Below are positions 42,507 through 52,591 of a DNA stretch of 64,000 nt, piece by piece. The stretch spans positions 29,024 through 93,023 of the forward strand of contig NZ_WKKA01000011.1 in assembly GCF_009674885.1 (NCBI RefSeq), given 5' to 3'. The stretch is from Paracoccus sp. S-4012. GTDB lineage: Bacteria > Pseudomonadota > Alphaproteobacteria > Rhodobacterales > Rhodobacteraceae. The position numbers were made by a program, and so were the translations under genes. Every line of letters begins with the position of its first letter. Position 1 is the stretch's first letter. Below the pieces are notes generated by a model. The model saw only the letters and a list, made by a program, of their open reading frames with translations, did not search any database and was not told where the DNA came from.

Positions 42507-44543
42507 TTGGGCGCCGAACGGCTGCTGCGCGAGATCTGGGGCTTCGACGCCTTCCGCTCGGGACAGGCCGAGATCGTGGAGGCGGTCGCCGCGGGCCGCG
42601 ATGTGCTGGCGATCATGCCGACGGGCGGCGGCAAGTCGCTCTGCTTCCAGTTGCCCGCCCTGCTGCGCGAGGGCGTGACAGTGGTCATCTCGCCGCTGAT
42701 CGCGCTGATGCGCGACCAGGTCCGGGGTCTGCGCGAGGCCGGGGTCGCGGCGGGGGCGCTGACCTCCGGCAATACCGAAGCCGAGAGCGAGGAGGTCTTC
42801 GCCGGCCTGCGCGAGGGGACGTTGAAACTCCTCTACATGGCGCCCGAGCGCCTCGCCTCCGGCGCCACGCTGCCGATGCTGCGGCGCGCGGGCGTCACCG
42901 CCATCGCCGTGGACGAGGCGCATTGCGTCAGTCAGTGGGGCCACGACTTCCGCCCCGACTACCTGCGGATCGGCGAGTTGAAGCGGGCGCTCGGTGTGCC
43001 CCTCGCCGCCTTCACCGCCACGGCGGATGCCGAGACGCGGGGCGAGATCGTCACCCGCCTGTTCGAGGGCGCGCAGCCGCAGACGTTCTTGCGCGGCTTC
43101 GACCGGCCGAACATCCACCTCGCCTTCGCGCCGAAGGACGGGCCGCGCCGCCAGATCCTCGACTTCGCCGCCGCCCGGCGGAGGCAGTCGGGCATCGTCT
43201 ATTGCGCCACCCGCGCCAAGACCGAGACCGTGGCCGCCGCGCTGAACACCGCCGGCCAGCCCGCCATCGCCTATCACGGCGGCATGGAGGCGGACGCCCG
43301 GCGCGAGGCCGAGGCCCGGTTCCAGCGCGAGGACGGGCTGATCGTCGCCGCGACGGTTGCCTTCGGCATGGGCATCGACAAGCCCGACATCCGCTGGGTC
43401 GCCCATGCCGACCTGCCGAAGTCGATCGAGGCCTACTACCAGGAGATCGGCCGCGCCGGTCGCGACGGGGCGCCGGCCGAGACGCTGACCCTCTACGGCC
43501 AGGACGACATCCGGCTGCGCCGGACGCAGATCGACGAGGGGCTGGCCGAGGATGCCCGCAAGGGCGCCGACCACGCGCGGCTGAACGCGCTGCTGGGGCT
43601 GGCGGAGGCCACCGCTTGCCGCCGCCAGGTGCTGCTGGGCTACTTCGGCGAGGACGCGGCCCCTTGCGGCAATTGCGACCTCTGCGACGCGCCGCCCGCG
43701 ACCTTCGACGCCACGCAGCCGGTCCGCATGGCGCTCTCGGCGATCCTGCGATCGGGCGAGCGCTTCGGGGCCGGGCATGTGATCGACATCCTCGTGGGCA
43801 GCGTGACCGACAAGATCCGGCAATGGGGCCACGACACGCTGCCGACCTTCGGCGTCGGCAAGGCGCTGTCGAAATCCGAATGGCAGGGCGTCGTCCGCCA
43901 GATGCTCGGCCGCGACCTGATCCGGCCCGACCCGGCACGGCATGGCGGCCTTGCCATCACCGAGGCCGCGCATCCGGTGCTGCGCGGCGAGGTGACGGTG
44001 GAACTGCGCCGGGAGACGCCCTCGCGCGCGCCGCGGCCCGAGCCGCGCGAGATGGTGGCGGAGGAAGACGCACCGCTGCTGGCCGCGCTGAAGGGCAAGC
44101 GCCGCGCGCTCGCCGAGGCGCAGCGCGTCCCGGCCTATGTCATCTTCCCCGACCGAACGCTGGTGGAGATCGCCGAGCGCCGTCCGCGGACCCTCGACGA
44201 GATGGCGACGATCTCCGGCGTCGGCGCGGTGAAGCTGGAACGCTACGGCACCGCCTTCCTCGAGGTCGTGACCGGCGGCGCGCCCGAGCCGATGCACCCC
44301 GCGCGGCGGCGGCTGGCCGGGCGGCCCGAGGGCGCGCTGGCCGACCGGCTGGAGGCGGCGCAGGCGGCGCTGATCCGGGGCGAGTGCGGGACGCTGAAAT
44401 ATCTCGCCTGCACGCGCGGGATGCTGGCGCAGGTGGCGAAGGCGCGGCCGCGGGACATGGCGGCGCTGGAGCGGATCGTCGGCGAGGCGCGGGCGGAGCG
44501 GTTCGGGGCGGCGTTTCTCGCGGAGATCGAAGCGGAGGCCTGA
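42507..44543 (+). CDS. recQ: ATP-dependent DNA helicase RecQ
   Basis: A 678-residue RecQ. Walker A MPTGGGKS, DEAHC, FTATADAETR and QEIGRAGRDGAPAE define the helicase. CGNCDLC with an upstream Cys gives the zinc subdomain, then the winged helix. The C-terminus has an HRDC domain (FPDRTLVEIAERRPRTLDEM) and a further helical repeat. It unwinds recombination intermediates with RecF. TTG start, seven bases after GGAGGG. Confidence 0.95.
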   Translation: MGAERLLREIWGFDAFRSGQAEIVEAVAAGRDVLAIMPTGGGKSLCFQLPALLREGVTVVISPLIALMRDQVRGLREAGVAAGALTSGNTEAESEEVFAGLREGTLKLLYMAPERLASGATLPMLRRAGVTAIAVDEAHCVSQWGHDFRPDYLRIGELKRALGVPLAAFTATADAETRGEIVTRLFEGAQPQTFLRGFDRPNIHLAFAPKDGPRRQILDFAAARRRQSGIVYCATRAKTETVAAALNTAGQPAIAYHGGMEADARREAEARFQREDGLIVAATVAFGMGIDKPDIRWVAHADLPKSIEAYYQEIGRAGRDGAPAETLTLYGQDDIRLRRTQIDEGLAEDARKGADHARLNALLGLAEATACRRQVLLGYFGEDAAPCGNCDLCDAPPATFDATQPVRMALSAILRSGERFGAGHVIDILVGSVTDKIRQWGHDTLPTFGVGKALSKSEWQGVVRQMLGRDLIRPDPARHGGLAITEAAHPVLRGEVTVELRRETPSRAPRPEPREMVAEEDAPLLAALKGKRRALAEAQRVPAYVIFPDRTLVEIAERRPRTLDEMATISGVGAVKLERYGTAFLEVVTGGAPEPMHPARRRLAGRPEGALADRLEAAQAALIRGECGTLKYLACTRGMLAQVAKARPRDMAALERIVGEARAERFGAAFLAEIEAEA

Positions 44544-44605
44544 CCCCTTCCCCCCGCCCCCGCCCCGACCTAACCTCTGCCGCGACATCACCACGGGAGG
44601 CCCCA

Positions 44606-45934
44606 ATGGATTGGCTCAAGGCGAGCGCCACCGCGCAGGGCGAGGCGATCATGAACGGGGTGCTGGACCCCGTGGAGCAGGCCGAGGCCTATCTCGATGC
44701 CGCCCGCGCGCATCCCTATGGCGAGCGCATCTATGCCCGCCTGACGCCGGAGCGGGCGCGGGCCGAGGCGATCGCGGCACATGACCGGGCCAAGGCCGGG
44801 TTGCGGCAGGGGGCGCTCGACGGGGTGGCGCTGTCGTGGAAGGACAACGTGGACACCGCCGGGATCGCGACCGAGGCCGGCTCGAAGCTGCTCGAGGGGC
44901 GGTTGCCGGCGGCGGATGCGCCGATCCTCGCGCGTGCAACGCAGGCGGGGCTGGTCTGCCTCGGGAAGACGCATATGACGGAGCTGGCCTTCTCGGGCGT
45001 CGGGATCAATCCGGCGACCGCCAACGTGCCGAACGCCTATGACCCCGCGCTCGTCGCTGGGGGGTCGAGCGGCGGGGCGGCGGTCAGCGTGGCGCTCGGC
45101 CTCTGCGCGGCGGCGATCGGCACCGACACAGGCGGCTCCATCCGCCTGCCTGCCGCCTGGAACGGCGTGGTGGGGTTCAAGCCCACGGTTGGACAGCTGC
45201 CGGTGGACGGCCTGGTGCCGCTCTGCCCGCGCTACGACGCGCCCGGCCCCTTGGCCCGGACGGTCGAGGACTGCGCCGAGGTCTTCGCGGTAATGAAAGG
45301 CGAGACGGCCGTGGACCTGCGCGGCGCCGACATCCGCGGGTTGCGGCTGATGGTGCTGGACGGGCTGCCCTTCGAGGATGCCCGAGAGGCCCCGGTCGCG
45401 GCCTTCGAGGACGCGGTGGCGCGGCTGGCGAAGGCTGGCGCGGTGATCCTGCACGGCGCGCCCGAATCCGCGCGGGCGGCGATGCGCGACGGCTCGCCCC
45501 TCTACGCGGCCGAGGCCTGGGGCATCTGGCGGGAGCAGATCGAGGCCGCGCCGGACGTGATGCACCCGCCGACGCTCGCGCGCTTCCGCATCGGCGCGGA
45601 GATGAGCGGCGCGGATTACGCGGCGCTCGGCGCCGCCCTGGAGCGGCACCGGGCCGAATGGGCCGAGGCGGTCGCGGGCGTGGACGCGGTGATCCTGCCG
45701 ACCTCGGCCATCACGCCGCCGCCGATCGAACGCTCGCTGACCGACCAGGCTTTCTTCACCAGCGAGAACCTGATGACGCTTCGCAACACCCGCATCGGCA
45801 ACGTACTGGGCCTGCCCGGGATCAGCCTGCCGACCGGCCATCCAGCCTGCGGCATCATGGCAATGGGCGCGGCGAATGAGGACCGGCGGCTGCTGCGCGT
45901 GGCGGCGGCGATGGAGGCGGCGCTGGCGGTCTAG
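44606..45934 (+). CDS. Amidase signature family enzyme
   Basis: A 442-residue amidase. The triad is K79 (LSWKDN), cis-serine within GGSSGG (residues 152-157) and nucleophile S178 in GTDTGGSIRLP. It hydrolyses an amide; the family includes indoleacetamide hydrolase and GatA, but no gatB/C is adjacent and length is short for GatA. GGGAGG precedes the ATG. Substrate unknown. Confidence 0.88.
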   Translation: MDWLKASATAQGEAIMNGVLDPVEQAEAYLDAARAHPYGERIYARLTPERARAEAIAAHDRAKAGLRQGALDGVALSWKDNVDTAGIATEAGSKLLEGRLPAADAPILARATQAGLVCLGKTHMTELAFSGVGINPATANVPNAYDPALVAGGSSGGAAVSVALGLCAAAIGTDTGGSIRLPAAWNGVVGFKPTVGQLPVDGLVPLCPRYDAPGPLARTVEDCAEVFAVMKGETAVDLRGADIRGLRLMVLDGLPFEDAREAPVAAFEDAVARLAKAGAVILHGAPESARAAMRDGSPLYAAEAWGIWREQIEAAPDVMHPPTLARFRIGAEMSGADYAALGAALERHRAEWAEAVAGVDAVILPTSAITPPPIERSLTDQAFFTSENLMTLRNTRIGNVLGLPGISLPTGHPACGIMAMGAANEDRRLLRVAAAMEAALAV

Positions 45935-45985
45935 GCGGTGTTCGCGCTTCGTGCTAGCGTCGCCGAAAAGACGCGAGGGGCGGTC

Positions 45986-46480
45986 ATGCGGGTGCTGGGG
46001 ATCGATCCCGGTTTGCGGGCGACGGGCTGGGGCGTGGTCCTGGTCGAGGGGTCGCGCCTGCGGCATGTGGCGAACGGGATCGTGCGCTCGGAAGGGACCG
46101 ACCTCGGGGTGCGGCTGCTGACGCTCTATCGCGGCTTGTGCGCGGTGATCGCCGAGCACGCGCCCGACGCCGCGGCGGTCGAGCAGACCTTCGTGAACAA
46201 GGACGCGGCCGGCACGCTGAAGCTGGGACAGGCGCGCGGCATTGCCATGCTGGCCCCGGCCGAGGCGGGCCTCAGCATCGGGGAATACGCGCCGAACGCG
46301 GTGAAGAAGGCGGTGGTGGGCGTGGGCCACGCTGGCAAGGGGCAGGTCGAATACATGGTGCGGTTCCAGTTGCCGGGCGTGGTGCTGGCGGGCGCGGACG
46401 CGGCCGATGCTTTGGCAATCGCCATCTGCCACGCGCATCACCTGCAGGGCGGCGCGGCCCGCGCGCGGGTGGTGGCGTGA
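45986..46480 (+). CDS. ruvC: Holliday junction resolvase RuvC
   Basis: A 164-residue RuvC. D7 in LGIDPG, E66 in AAVEQTF and the C-terminal acidic pair in [18 protein letters not shown] form the metal site; [15 protein letters not shown] is the DNA loop. It cuts Holliday junctions with RuvAB. The start is MRVLGIDPG, not the upstream Met. Followed by dispersed element copy 5 and ruvA. Confidence 0.95.
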   Translation: MRVLGIDPGLRATGWGVVLVEGSRLRHVANGIVRSEGTDLGVRLLTLYRGLCAVIAEHAPDAAAVEQTFVNKDAAGTLKLGQARGIAMLAPAEAGLSIGEYAPNAVKKAVVGVGHAGKGQVEYMVRFQLPGVVLAGADAADALAIAICHAHHLQGGAARARVVA

Positions 46481-46500
46481 GGCGGGTGGCGCGCGCAGGG

Positions 46501-46552
46501 CCGGGGGTTTTCCACCCCCGGACCCCCGAGGATATTTTTGGACAGAAGAAAG
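46501..46552 (+). repeat. Dispersed hairpin/ATATTT element, copy 5
   Basis: CCGGGGGTTTTCCACCCCCGG hairpin, ACCCCCG, AGGATATTTTTG and GACAGAAGAAAGCGG. It starts 20 bases after the ruvC stop, in ruvC sense, and its purine tail merges with the GGAGAGGGGGG leader of ruvA. Nearly identical to copy 2. Confidence 0.88.
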
Positions 46553-46565
46553 CGGAGAGGGGGGC

Positions 46566-47228
46566 ATGATCGGGCGGCTTTCCGGGGTGATCCTGCACCG
46601 CGCCGCCGACCGGGTGCTGCTCGACGTGCGCGGCGTCGGCTACGAGGTGCATGTCTCCGAGCGCACTGCCGCCGCGCTGCCCCGCGTGGGCGAGGCGGCG
46701 GCGCTCTATACCGACCTTCAGGTGCGCGAGGACCTGCTGCAGCTCTTCGGCTTTCCCTCGCTGCTGGAGCGCGAGTGGCACCGGCTGCTGACCACGGTGC
46801 AGGGCGTGGGGGCGAAGGCGTCGCTGTCGATCCTCGGCACGCTCGGGGCCGAAGGTCTGGGGCGGGCGATCGCGCTCGGCGACGCGGCGTCGGTGCGGCG
46901 GGCGCCGGGGGTGGGCCCGAAGCTGGCGCAGCGGGTGGTGCTGGAGCTGAAGGACAAGGCGCCCGCGATCATGGCGATGGGCGGGGCGCTGACGGTGGAC
47001 GTGGGCGCGGCGGTGGTCGAGGGCGACACGGGCCCGGCGGCGCCTGTCGCCGTGCCCCTTCCCAGCACGGCCGCGGCCTCGGCCGAGGCGCTCTCGGCCT
47101 TGCAGAACCTCGGCTACGGCGCCTCGGAGGCCGCCGCCGCGGTCGCCGGTGCGGCTGCGGCGGAACCGGAGGCGGCGACGCCCGCGTTGATCCGCGCGGC
47201 GCTCAAGTCACTGGCGCCGCAGGGCTGA
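46566..47228 (+). CDS. ruvA: Holliday junction branch migration protein RuvA
   Basis: A 220-residue RuvA. Domain [22 protein letters not shown], domain II with two HhH motifs ([37 protein letters not shown]) and domain III ([22 protein letters not shown]) that contacts RuvB. It binds four-way junctions. Slightly long linker between domains II and III. Confidence 0.94.
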   Translation: MIGRLSGVILHRAADRVLLDVRGVGYEVHVSERTAAALPRVGEAAALYTDLQVREDLLQLFGFPSLLEREWHRLLTTVQGVGAKASLSILGTLGAEGLGRAIALGDAASVRRAPGVGPKLAQRVVLELKDKAPAIMAMGGALTVDVGAAVVEGDTGPAAPVAVPLPSTAAASAEALSALQNLGYGASEAAAAVAGAAAAEPEAATPALIRAALKSLAPQG

Positions 47229-47242
47229 CGGGGGAGACAACG

Positions 47243-48115
47243 ATGTCGGGCAACGCACGCACCTTCATCCTCATGGCGGTGATGACGGCCCTGCTGATGG
47301 GCCTCGGCGGGCTTCTCGGCGGGCGCGGCGGGCTGGTCTTCGCGCTGATCTTCGCGGCGGGCACGAACCTCTGGGCCTTCTGGAACAGCGACAAGGCGGT
47401 CCTGCGCCAGCATGGGGCGCAGCTGCTGAGCGACGCCAATGGCGGCGAGCTGGTGGCGATGGTGCGTCGGCTGGCGGACAACGCCGGGCTGCCGATGCCC
47501 AAGGTCTACCTGCTGCCGACCGAGCAGCCGAACGCCTTCGCCACGGGGCGCAACCCGCAGAACTCGGCCGTGGCGGTGACGCAGGGGCTGCTGCAGATCC
47601 TCGACCGCGAGGAACTGGCCGGGGTGATCGCGCATGAGCTCGCCCATATCCGTAGCCGCGACACGCTGCTAATGACCGTGACGGCGACGATGGCGGGGGC
47701 GATCGCGATGCTGGGGAACATGTTCCTGTTCACCGGCGCGCGGGGCGACGGGAACCGGGGCCTCGGCATCCTCGCCATGATCCTCGCCCCGATCGCGGCG
47801 GGGCTGGTGCAGATGGCGATCTCGCGGACGCGGGAATATCAGGCCGACGCCCTCGGGGCCGAGATCGCGGGGCACCCGCAGGGGCTGGCGGGCGCGCTCG
47901 CCAAGATTGCGTCAGCCGCGGGGCGGGTGATGAATGTTCCGGCCGAGCGCAACCCGGCGAGCGCGGCGATGTTCATCGTCAATCCGCTGGGGGCGCTCAG
48001 GCTGGACCGGATGTTTGCCACGCATCCGCCGACGGAGGAGCGGATCGCGCGGTTGATGGCGATGGGGAGCGGAGGCGCGATGCGGCGGTCGGGTGTGCCG
48101 GTGGTGGGGCGGTGA
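47243..48115 (+). CDS. htpX: Membrane zinc metalloprotease HtpX
   Basis: A 290-residue M48B protease. Two N-terminal membrane segments, then [13 protein letters not shown] with zinc ligands H131, H135 and catalytic E132, two more membrane segments and [17 protein letters not shown] with the third ligand. [15 protein letters not shown] type end is present. It degrades damaged membrane proteins. Located between ruvA and ruvB, 14 bases after ruvA. Confidence 0.94.
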   Translation: MSGNARTFILMAVMTALLMGLGGLLGGRGGLVFALIFAAGTNLWAFWNSDKAVLRQHGAQLLSDANGGELVAMVRRLADNAGLPMPKVYLLPTEQPNAFATGRNPQNSAVAVTQGLLQILDREELAGVIAHELAHIRSRDTLLMTVTATMAGAIAMLGNMFLFTGARGDGNRGLGILAMILAPIAAGLVQMAISRTREYQADALGAEIAGHPQGLAGALAKIASAAGRVMNVPAERNPASAAMFIVNPLGALRLDRMFATHPPTEERIARLMAMGSGGAMRRSGVPVVGR

Positions 48116-48132
48116 GGGTATCGGGCAAGAGG

Positions 48133-48207
48133 TGCGTGGAGACCACACACACTGCGCATCCTTCCGCGTCCGCAAAACTCCGCCGTAGGGTGCGTGGTCT
48201 CCACGCA
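48133..48207. repeat. Inverted repeat upstream of ruvB
   Basis: TGCGTGGAGACCAC (48133-48146) is the exact complement of GTGGTCTCCACGCA (48194-48207). The second arm is itself a hairpin, TGCGTGG/CCACGCA with loop TCT (48191-48207), and GTAGGG precedes it. It ends 24 bases before the ruvB ATG. Could be a degenerate dispersed palindrome or an alternative-fold leader controlling ruvB. Confidence 0.7.
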
Positions 48208-48230
48208 GCATTCCCCCGGTGCCACACCGC

Positions 48231-49250
48231 ATGAACCCCGTCCTCTCCCCCGAACGCCAGGAGGGCGACCCCGAGGATCGCGCCCTCCGGCCCCAGAAGC
48301 TCGACGAGTTCATCGGCCAGGCCGATGCCCGCGCCAATCTCAAGGTCTTCATCGAATCCGCCCGGCGCCGCGGACAGGCGATGGACCACACGCTGTTCCA
48401 CGGCCCGCCCGGCCTCGGTAAGACCACCCTCGCGCAGATCATGGCGCGCGAACTGGGCGTCAACTTCCGCATGACCTCCGGCCCGGTCCTCGCCCGCGCA
48501 GGCGACCTCGCGGCGATCCTGACGAACCTCGAGGCGCGCGACGTCCTCTTCATCGACGAGATCCACCGCATGAACCCGGCGGTCGAGGAGATCCTCTACC
48601 CGGCGATGGAGGATTTCGAGCTTGACCTCGTGATCGGCGAGGGGCCCGCCGCCCGCACCGTCAGGATCGAGCTGCAACCCTTCACGCTGGTCGGCGCCAC
48701 GACGCGCCTCGGGCTGCTGACGACGCCCCTGCGCGACCGCTTCGGCATCCCCACGCGCCTCGTCTTCTACACGCCCGAGGAACTGGAACTGATCGTCGCC
48801 CGCGGCGCGCGGCTCATGGGGATCGAGGCTGACCCGGAGGGCGTGACCGAGATCGCGCGCCGCTCGCGCGGGACGCCCCGGATCGCGGGGCGGCTGCTGC
48901 GCCGGGTGGTGGACTTCGCGCTCGTCGAGGGCGACGGCCGCCTCAGCCGCGCCATCGCCGACCGGGCGCTCACCCGGCTCGGGGTGGACCACCTCGGCCT
49001 CGACGCCGCCGACCGCCGCTACATGGCGCTGATGGCCGAGCATTATGGCGGAGGGCCGGTGGGCGTCGAGACCCTATCGGCGGCGCTGAGCGAGAGCCGC
49101 GACAGCATCGAGGAGGTGATCGAGCCCTATCTGCTGCAGCAGGGCTTGATCCAGCGCACGCCGCGCGGTCGTATGCTGGCGCAAGGGGGATGGCGGCATC
49201 TCGGGCTCGAGGTGCCGAAGGTGGTGCAGGCGGGACTGTTCGATGAATGA
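48231..49250 (+). CDS. ruvB: Holliday junction branch migration ATPase RuvB
   Basis: A 339-residue AAA+ motor. [12 protein letters not shown] is the start of the conserved core, Walker [11 protein letters not shown], Walker [16 protein letters not shown], sensor [16 protein letters not shown] and the winged helix [18 protein letters not shown] 48231 ([16 protein letters not shown]) is used; GTG 48219 is a weaker alternative. It drives branch migration with RuvA. Confidence 0.95.
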   Translation: MNPVLSPERQEGDPEDRALRPQKLDEFIGQADARANLKVFIESARRRGQAMDHTLFHGPPGLGKTTLAQIMARELGVNFRMTSGPVLARAGDLAAILTNLEARDVLFIDEIHRMNPAVEEILYPAMEDFELDLVIGEGPAARTVRIELQPFTLVGATTRLGLLTTPLRDRFGIPTRLVFYTPEELELIVARGARLMGIEADPEGVTEIARRSRGTPRIAGRLLRRVVDFALVEGDGRLSRAIADRALTRLGVDHLGLDAADRRYMALMAEHYGGGPVGVETLSAALSESRDSIEEVIEPYLLQQGLIQRTPRGRMLAQGGWRHLGLEVPKVVQAGLFDE

Positions 49251-49665
49251 TGATCTTGAAGCGCGGATACGGGCGAGCTTCGCCCGCCAGACGATCATGG
49301 AGACCTTCGGCGGGGAGTTGCTGGAGGTCGGGCGCGGAAGCGTGGTGATCGCCGCGCCCATCGCGCCGCATCTGCTGCAGCAGGCCGGGTCTGCCCATGC
49401 GGCGGTGGCCTTCGGCCTCGGCGACAGCGCCGCGGGCTATTCCGCGCTGACGACCATGCCCGAGGGCAGCGACGTGGTGACCGTCGAGATGAAGATCAAT
49501 CTCCTCGCGCCCGCCGTCGGCAGCCGCCTGATCGCCACCGGCCGCGTGCTGCGCGCGGGCCGGCGGATCGTCACGGTGCAGTCGGAGGTCGAGGCCGAAG
49601 CCGCGGACGGCAGCCGCAAGCCGGTCGCCGTGATGCTGGGCACCATGGTCCCGGTGACGGCATGA
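49243..49665 (+). CDS. PaaI family hot-dog thioesterase
   Basis: A 140-residue PaaI/YigI-like thioesterase: [28 protein letters not shown] and [26 protein letters not shown] are family motifs; the usual catalytic D/E lies in GDSAAGY. Starts eight bases before the ruvB stop. Probably hydrolyses an acyl-CoA; specific substrate unknown. Confidence 0.87.
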   Translation: MNDDLEARIRASFARQTIMETFGGELLEVGRGSVVIAAPIAPHLLQQAGSAHAAVAFGLGDSAAGYSALTTMPEGSDVVTVEMKINLLAPAVGSRLIATGRVLRAGRRIVTVQSEVEAEAADGSRKPVAVMLGTMVPVTA

Positions 49666-49817
49666 GCGGCTGGCCCTTCTGGCTGAAGATCTTCGTGGTC
49701 GCGGTGCCCTTCGCCGTCACCATTGCCGCCTTCTCGCATGGCGTGATGGTCGCCGCGGTACCGGGCGTCCTTGTCTCCGGCTGGGCGTTTCACCGCGCCT
49801 TCATGTCGGATATTTGA
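49662..49817 (+). CDS. 51-residue membrane protein
   Basis: ATG overlaps the thioesterase stop (ATGA). The protein reads [20 protein letters not shown] then IAAFSHGVMVAAVPGVLVSG and ends WAFHRAFMSDI: two hydrophobic segments around a short Ser-His loop. Overlap-coupled translation and membrane-like composition argue for a real gene. Family not recognised. Confidence 0.65.
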   Translation: MSGWPFWLKIFVVAVPFAVTIAAFSHGVMVAAVPGVLVSGWAFHRAFMSDI

Positions 49818-49831
49818 ACGGAAGCCCCGGC

Positions 49832-50725
49832 TCACCCCAGCCGGGCAGGCGGCGTCCAGCCGCGCAGAAGGTCGGCGGCGGCCACGCGCCCCTTGCCCTC
49901 GCGCTGCGCCTCCAGCACCTCGACCGCGCCGGTGCCGCAGGCGACGCGGAAGCCCGGCAGCACCTCGCCCGGCGCGCCCTCGCCCGAGGCCAGCCGTGAG
50001 CGGATGAGCTTCAGCCGCTCCTCGCCCGCGAGGCACCATGCACCGGGAAAGGGCGAGAGGCCGCGGATCAGGCGGTCGACGTCCTCCGCCGGGCGCGTCC
50101 AGTCGATCCGCGCCTCGGCCTTGTCGATCTTGGCGGCATAGGCGACGCCCGCTTCCGGCTGCGGCGCGGCGGGCAGTGGCAGGCGGTCCAGCGTCTCGAC
50201 GATCAACGCCGCGCCCATCGCCGCCAGCCGGTCATGCAGGTCGGCGGTGGTGTCCTGTGGCCCGATGGCCGTGCGCGCCTCGGCCAGCACCGGCCCGGTA
50301 TCCAGCCCGGCGTCCATCTGCATGATCGACACGCCCGTCTCGGCATCCCCCGCCATCACCGCCCGCTGGATCGGCGCCGCCCCCCGCCAGCGCGGCAGCA
50401 GCGAGGCGTGGATGTTGAGGCAGCCGAGCCGCGGCGCATCAAGGATCGCCTGCGGCAGGATCAGCCCGTAGGCGACGACGACCGCCACATCGGCGCCGAG
50501 TTCCGCAAAAGCCGCCTGGTCGTCGGCCGCCTTGAGGCTCACGGGCGTGCGGACCTCGATCCCCCGCGCCTCGGCCGCCGCAGCCACCGGCGTCGGCCGT
50601 GGCTTCTGCCCCCGCCCCGCGGCCCGCGGCGGCTGCGAATAGACGGCGACCACCTCATGCCGCAGGGCAATCGCCTCGAGCGCGGGCACTGAAAACTCCG
50701 GCGTGCCCATGAATATCACCCGCAT
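49832..50725 (-). CDS. fmt: Methionyl-tRNA formyltransferase
   Basis: A 297-residue Fmt. [19 protein letters not shown] is the start, [24 protein letters not shown] carries the catalytic N, H and the loop, and the C-terminal OB-like domain follows. It formylates initiator Met-tRNA. The AAGAAGGAA site seven bases before the ATG comes from copy 6 of the dispersed element. def is upstream, as usual. Confidence 0.95.
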   Translation of the reverse strand: MRVIFMGTPEFSVPALEAIALRHEVVAVYSQPPRAAGRGQKPRPTPVAAAAEARGIEVRTPVSLKAADDQAAFAELGADVAVVVAYGLILPQAILDAPRLGCLNIHASLLPRWRGAAPIQRAVMAGDAETGVSIMQMDAGLDTGPVLAEARTAIGPQDTTADLHDRLAAMGAALIVETLDRLPLPAAPQPEAGVAYAAKIDKAEARIDWTRPAEDVDRLIRGLSPFPGAWCLAGEERLKLIRSRLASGEGAPGEVLPGFRVACGTGAVEVLEAQREGKGRVAAADLLRGWTPPARLG

Positions 50726-50732
50726 CGCCGTT

Positions 50733-50786
50733 CCTTCTTCTGTCTTAAAATATCCCGCGGGGGTCCGGGGGCGCGAACCCCCCGGC
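50733..50786 (-). repeat. Dispersed hairpin/ATATTT element, copy 6
   Basis: Minus sense: CCGGGGGGTTCGCGCCCCCGG hairpin with a GTTC-type loop, ACCCCCG, CGGGATATTTTA and AGACAGAAGAAGG. It begins seven bases after the def stop and its tail is the fmt Shine-Dalgarno. Confidence 0.85.
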
Positions 50787-50792
50787 CTTGCC

Positions 50793-51320
50793 TCAGGCCA
50801 TGTCCCGCGCCAGTTCGCGCTTCATCTTCTCCATCTTCCGCGTGATCATCTGCCGCCGCATGGGGCCGATGTGGTCGATGAAGAGCCTGCCGTTCAGGTG
50901 GTCCAGCTCGTGCTGCGCGCAGGTGGCCCAGAGGCCGTCGAACTCCTGCACGTGACTGGCCCCGTCGAGACCGGTCCACCGCATCCGCACCTGCGCCGGG
51001 CGCGTCACCTCGGCGTAATGCTCAGGGATCGACAGGCAGCCTTCCTCGTAGGTGTTGCCCTCCTCCGAGGTCCATTCGATCTCGGGGTCGATCAGCACCA
51101 TCGGTCGCGGCGGCGCCTCGGGGTCCTTGTTGCAGTCCATCACGAACAGCCGCGAGAGCACCCCCACCTGGGGCGCCGCGAGGCCGACGCCGGGGGCGTC
51201 ATACATCGTCGCCAGCATGTCGGCGGCGAGCGCCTCGATCTCGGGCGTGACGCGGCCCACGGGGGCGCAGACCTTCTTCAGGCGGGGATCGGGGTGCAAA
51301 AGGATGGGGCGCAGGGTCAT
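50793..51320 (-). CDS. def: Peptide deformylase
   Basis: A 175-residue PDF. Motif 1 GVGLAAPQ, motif 2 EGCLS with metal ligand C95, and motif 3 QHELDHLNG with H137, E138, H141. It removes the N-formyl group from nascent proteins. Pair with fmt is standard. Start follows a short AT-poor leader. Confidence 0.95.
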   Translation of the reverse strand: MTLRPILLHPDPRLKKVCAPVGRVTPEIEALAADMLATMYDAPGVGLAAPQVGVLSRLFVMDCNKDPEAPPRPMVLIDPEIEWTSEEGNTYEEGCLSIPEHYAEVTRPAQVRMRWTGLDGASHVQEFDGLWATCAQHELDHLNGRLFIDHIGPMRRQMITRKMEKMKRELARDMA

Positions 51321-51396
51321 GGCCGCGATCTAGTCCCGCTCTTGGCGTTTCGCAACGACCCGGCCTAGGGTGCGCGGCGAAACCAGGGAGGGCCGC

Positions 51397-52587
51397 ATGA
51401 GCGCGATGCCGGATTTCGACGAGATCATCGACCGCCGCGGCACCGGCTGCAGCAAATGGGATGCGATGGAGGCCGTCTACGGCGTCTCGCCCGACGACGG
51501 CATCCCGATGTGGGTCGCGGACATGGACTTCCGCCCGCCCGCCTCGGTCAGCCGCGCGCTGCGGGAGGTCGTGGAGCACGGCGTCTACGGCTATCCCGAC
51601 GCGCATCCTGCCTACACCGAGGCGATCCGCTGGTGGATGCGCGAACGCCACGGCTGGCAGGTCGCGGCGGAGGACATCCTGACGGTCCACGGGCTCGTGA
51701 ACGGCACAGCGCTGGCCGTCGACGCGTTCACCGCGCCGGGCGAGGCGGTGGTGCTGACGACGCCGGTCTACCACGCCTTCGCCCGCGTCATCCGCGCGCT
51801 CGGCCGCGAGGTGCGCGAACTGCCGCTGAGGATCGACGAGGCGGGTCTCTACTGCTTCGACTGGAAGGCGTGGGAGGGGATGCTGACCGGGTCCGAGCGG
51901 GTCTTCATCCTCTGCTCGCCCCATAACCCCGGCGGCCGGGTCTGGTCCGAAGACGAACTGCGCGCGGTCGCCGATTTCTGCCGCCGGCACGACATGATCC
52001 TCGTTTCGGACGAGATCCACCACGACCTCGTGCTGCCCGGCGCGCCCCGGCACCAGGTCATGGCGACCGTAGCGCCCGAGATCGCGGACCGGCTCGTCAC
52101 GCTCACCGCCGCGACCAAGACCTTCAACATCGCGGGCGCTCATATCGGCAATGCGATCATCCCGGACCCGGAGCTTCGGCGTCGCTATGCCGGGCGCATG
52201 GCGGGCCTCGGCCTCAGCCCCGGCCTCTTCGGGCTGCCGATGGTCACGGCCGCCTACTCGCCCGAGGGCGCGGCATGGGTGGACGCGCTGACCGCCTACA
52301 TCGACGGCAACCGCCGCATCTTCGACGAGGGGCTCGCGCCGATTCCCGGCCTGCGGTCGATGCCGCTGCAGGCGACCTATCTCGCCTGGGTCGATTTCGC
52401 CGCCACCGGCATGGCCCCGCCGGAGTTCACCGCGCGGGTCGAGCGCGTCGCCCGCATCGCCGCCAACCACGGCGGCAGCTTCGGCAAGGGCGGCGAGAGC
52501 TTCCTGCGCTTCAACCTCGCCAGCCCCCGCTCGCGGGTGGCCGAGGCGGTGTCGCGGCTGCAGGACGCCTTCGCCGACCTTCAGTAA
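51397..52587 (+). CDS. MalY/PatB family C-S lyase (cystathionine beta-lyase-like aminotransferase fold)
   Basis: A 396-residue fold-type I PLP enzyme. IIDRRGTGCSKWDAM, IPMWVADMDFRPPASV and LILCSPHNPGGRVW-like FILCSPHNPGGRVW are MalY/PatB signatures; the Schiff lysine is in LTAATKTFNIAG. It would cleave cystathionine or another cysteine-S conjugate to thiol, pyruvate and ammonia. GGGAGGG precedes ATG 51397. Divergent from def. Confidence 0.88.
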   Translation: MSAMPDFDEIIDRRGTGCSKWDAMEAVYGVSPDDGIPMWVADMDFRPPASVSRALREVVEHGVYGYPDAHPAYTEAIRWWMRERHGWQVAAEDILTVHGLVNGTALAVDAFTAPGEAVVLTTPVYHAFARVIRALGREVRELPLRIDEAGLYCFDWKAWEGMLTGSERVFILCSPHNPGGRVWSEDELRAVADFCRRHDMILVSDEIHHDLVLPGAPRHQVMATVAPEIADRLVTLTAATKTFNIAGAHIGNAIIPDPELRRRYAGRMAGLGLSPGLFGLPMVTAAYSPEGAAWVDALTAYIDGNRRIFDEGLAPIPGLRSMPLQATYLAWVDFAATGMAPPEFTARVERVARIAANHGGSFGKGGESFLRFNLASPRSRVAEAVSRLQDAFADLQ

Positions 52588-52591
52588 CGAA

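Noticed and set aside
42923..44600. N-terminal extension of the amidase ORF through recQ
   Set aside because: It reads recQ in the wrong frame; the amidase has a good RBS and start at 44606.
42429..44606. 725-codon minus-strand ORF
   Set aside because: Shadow of recQ; low-complexity Arg/Gly composition and no domain.
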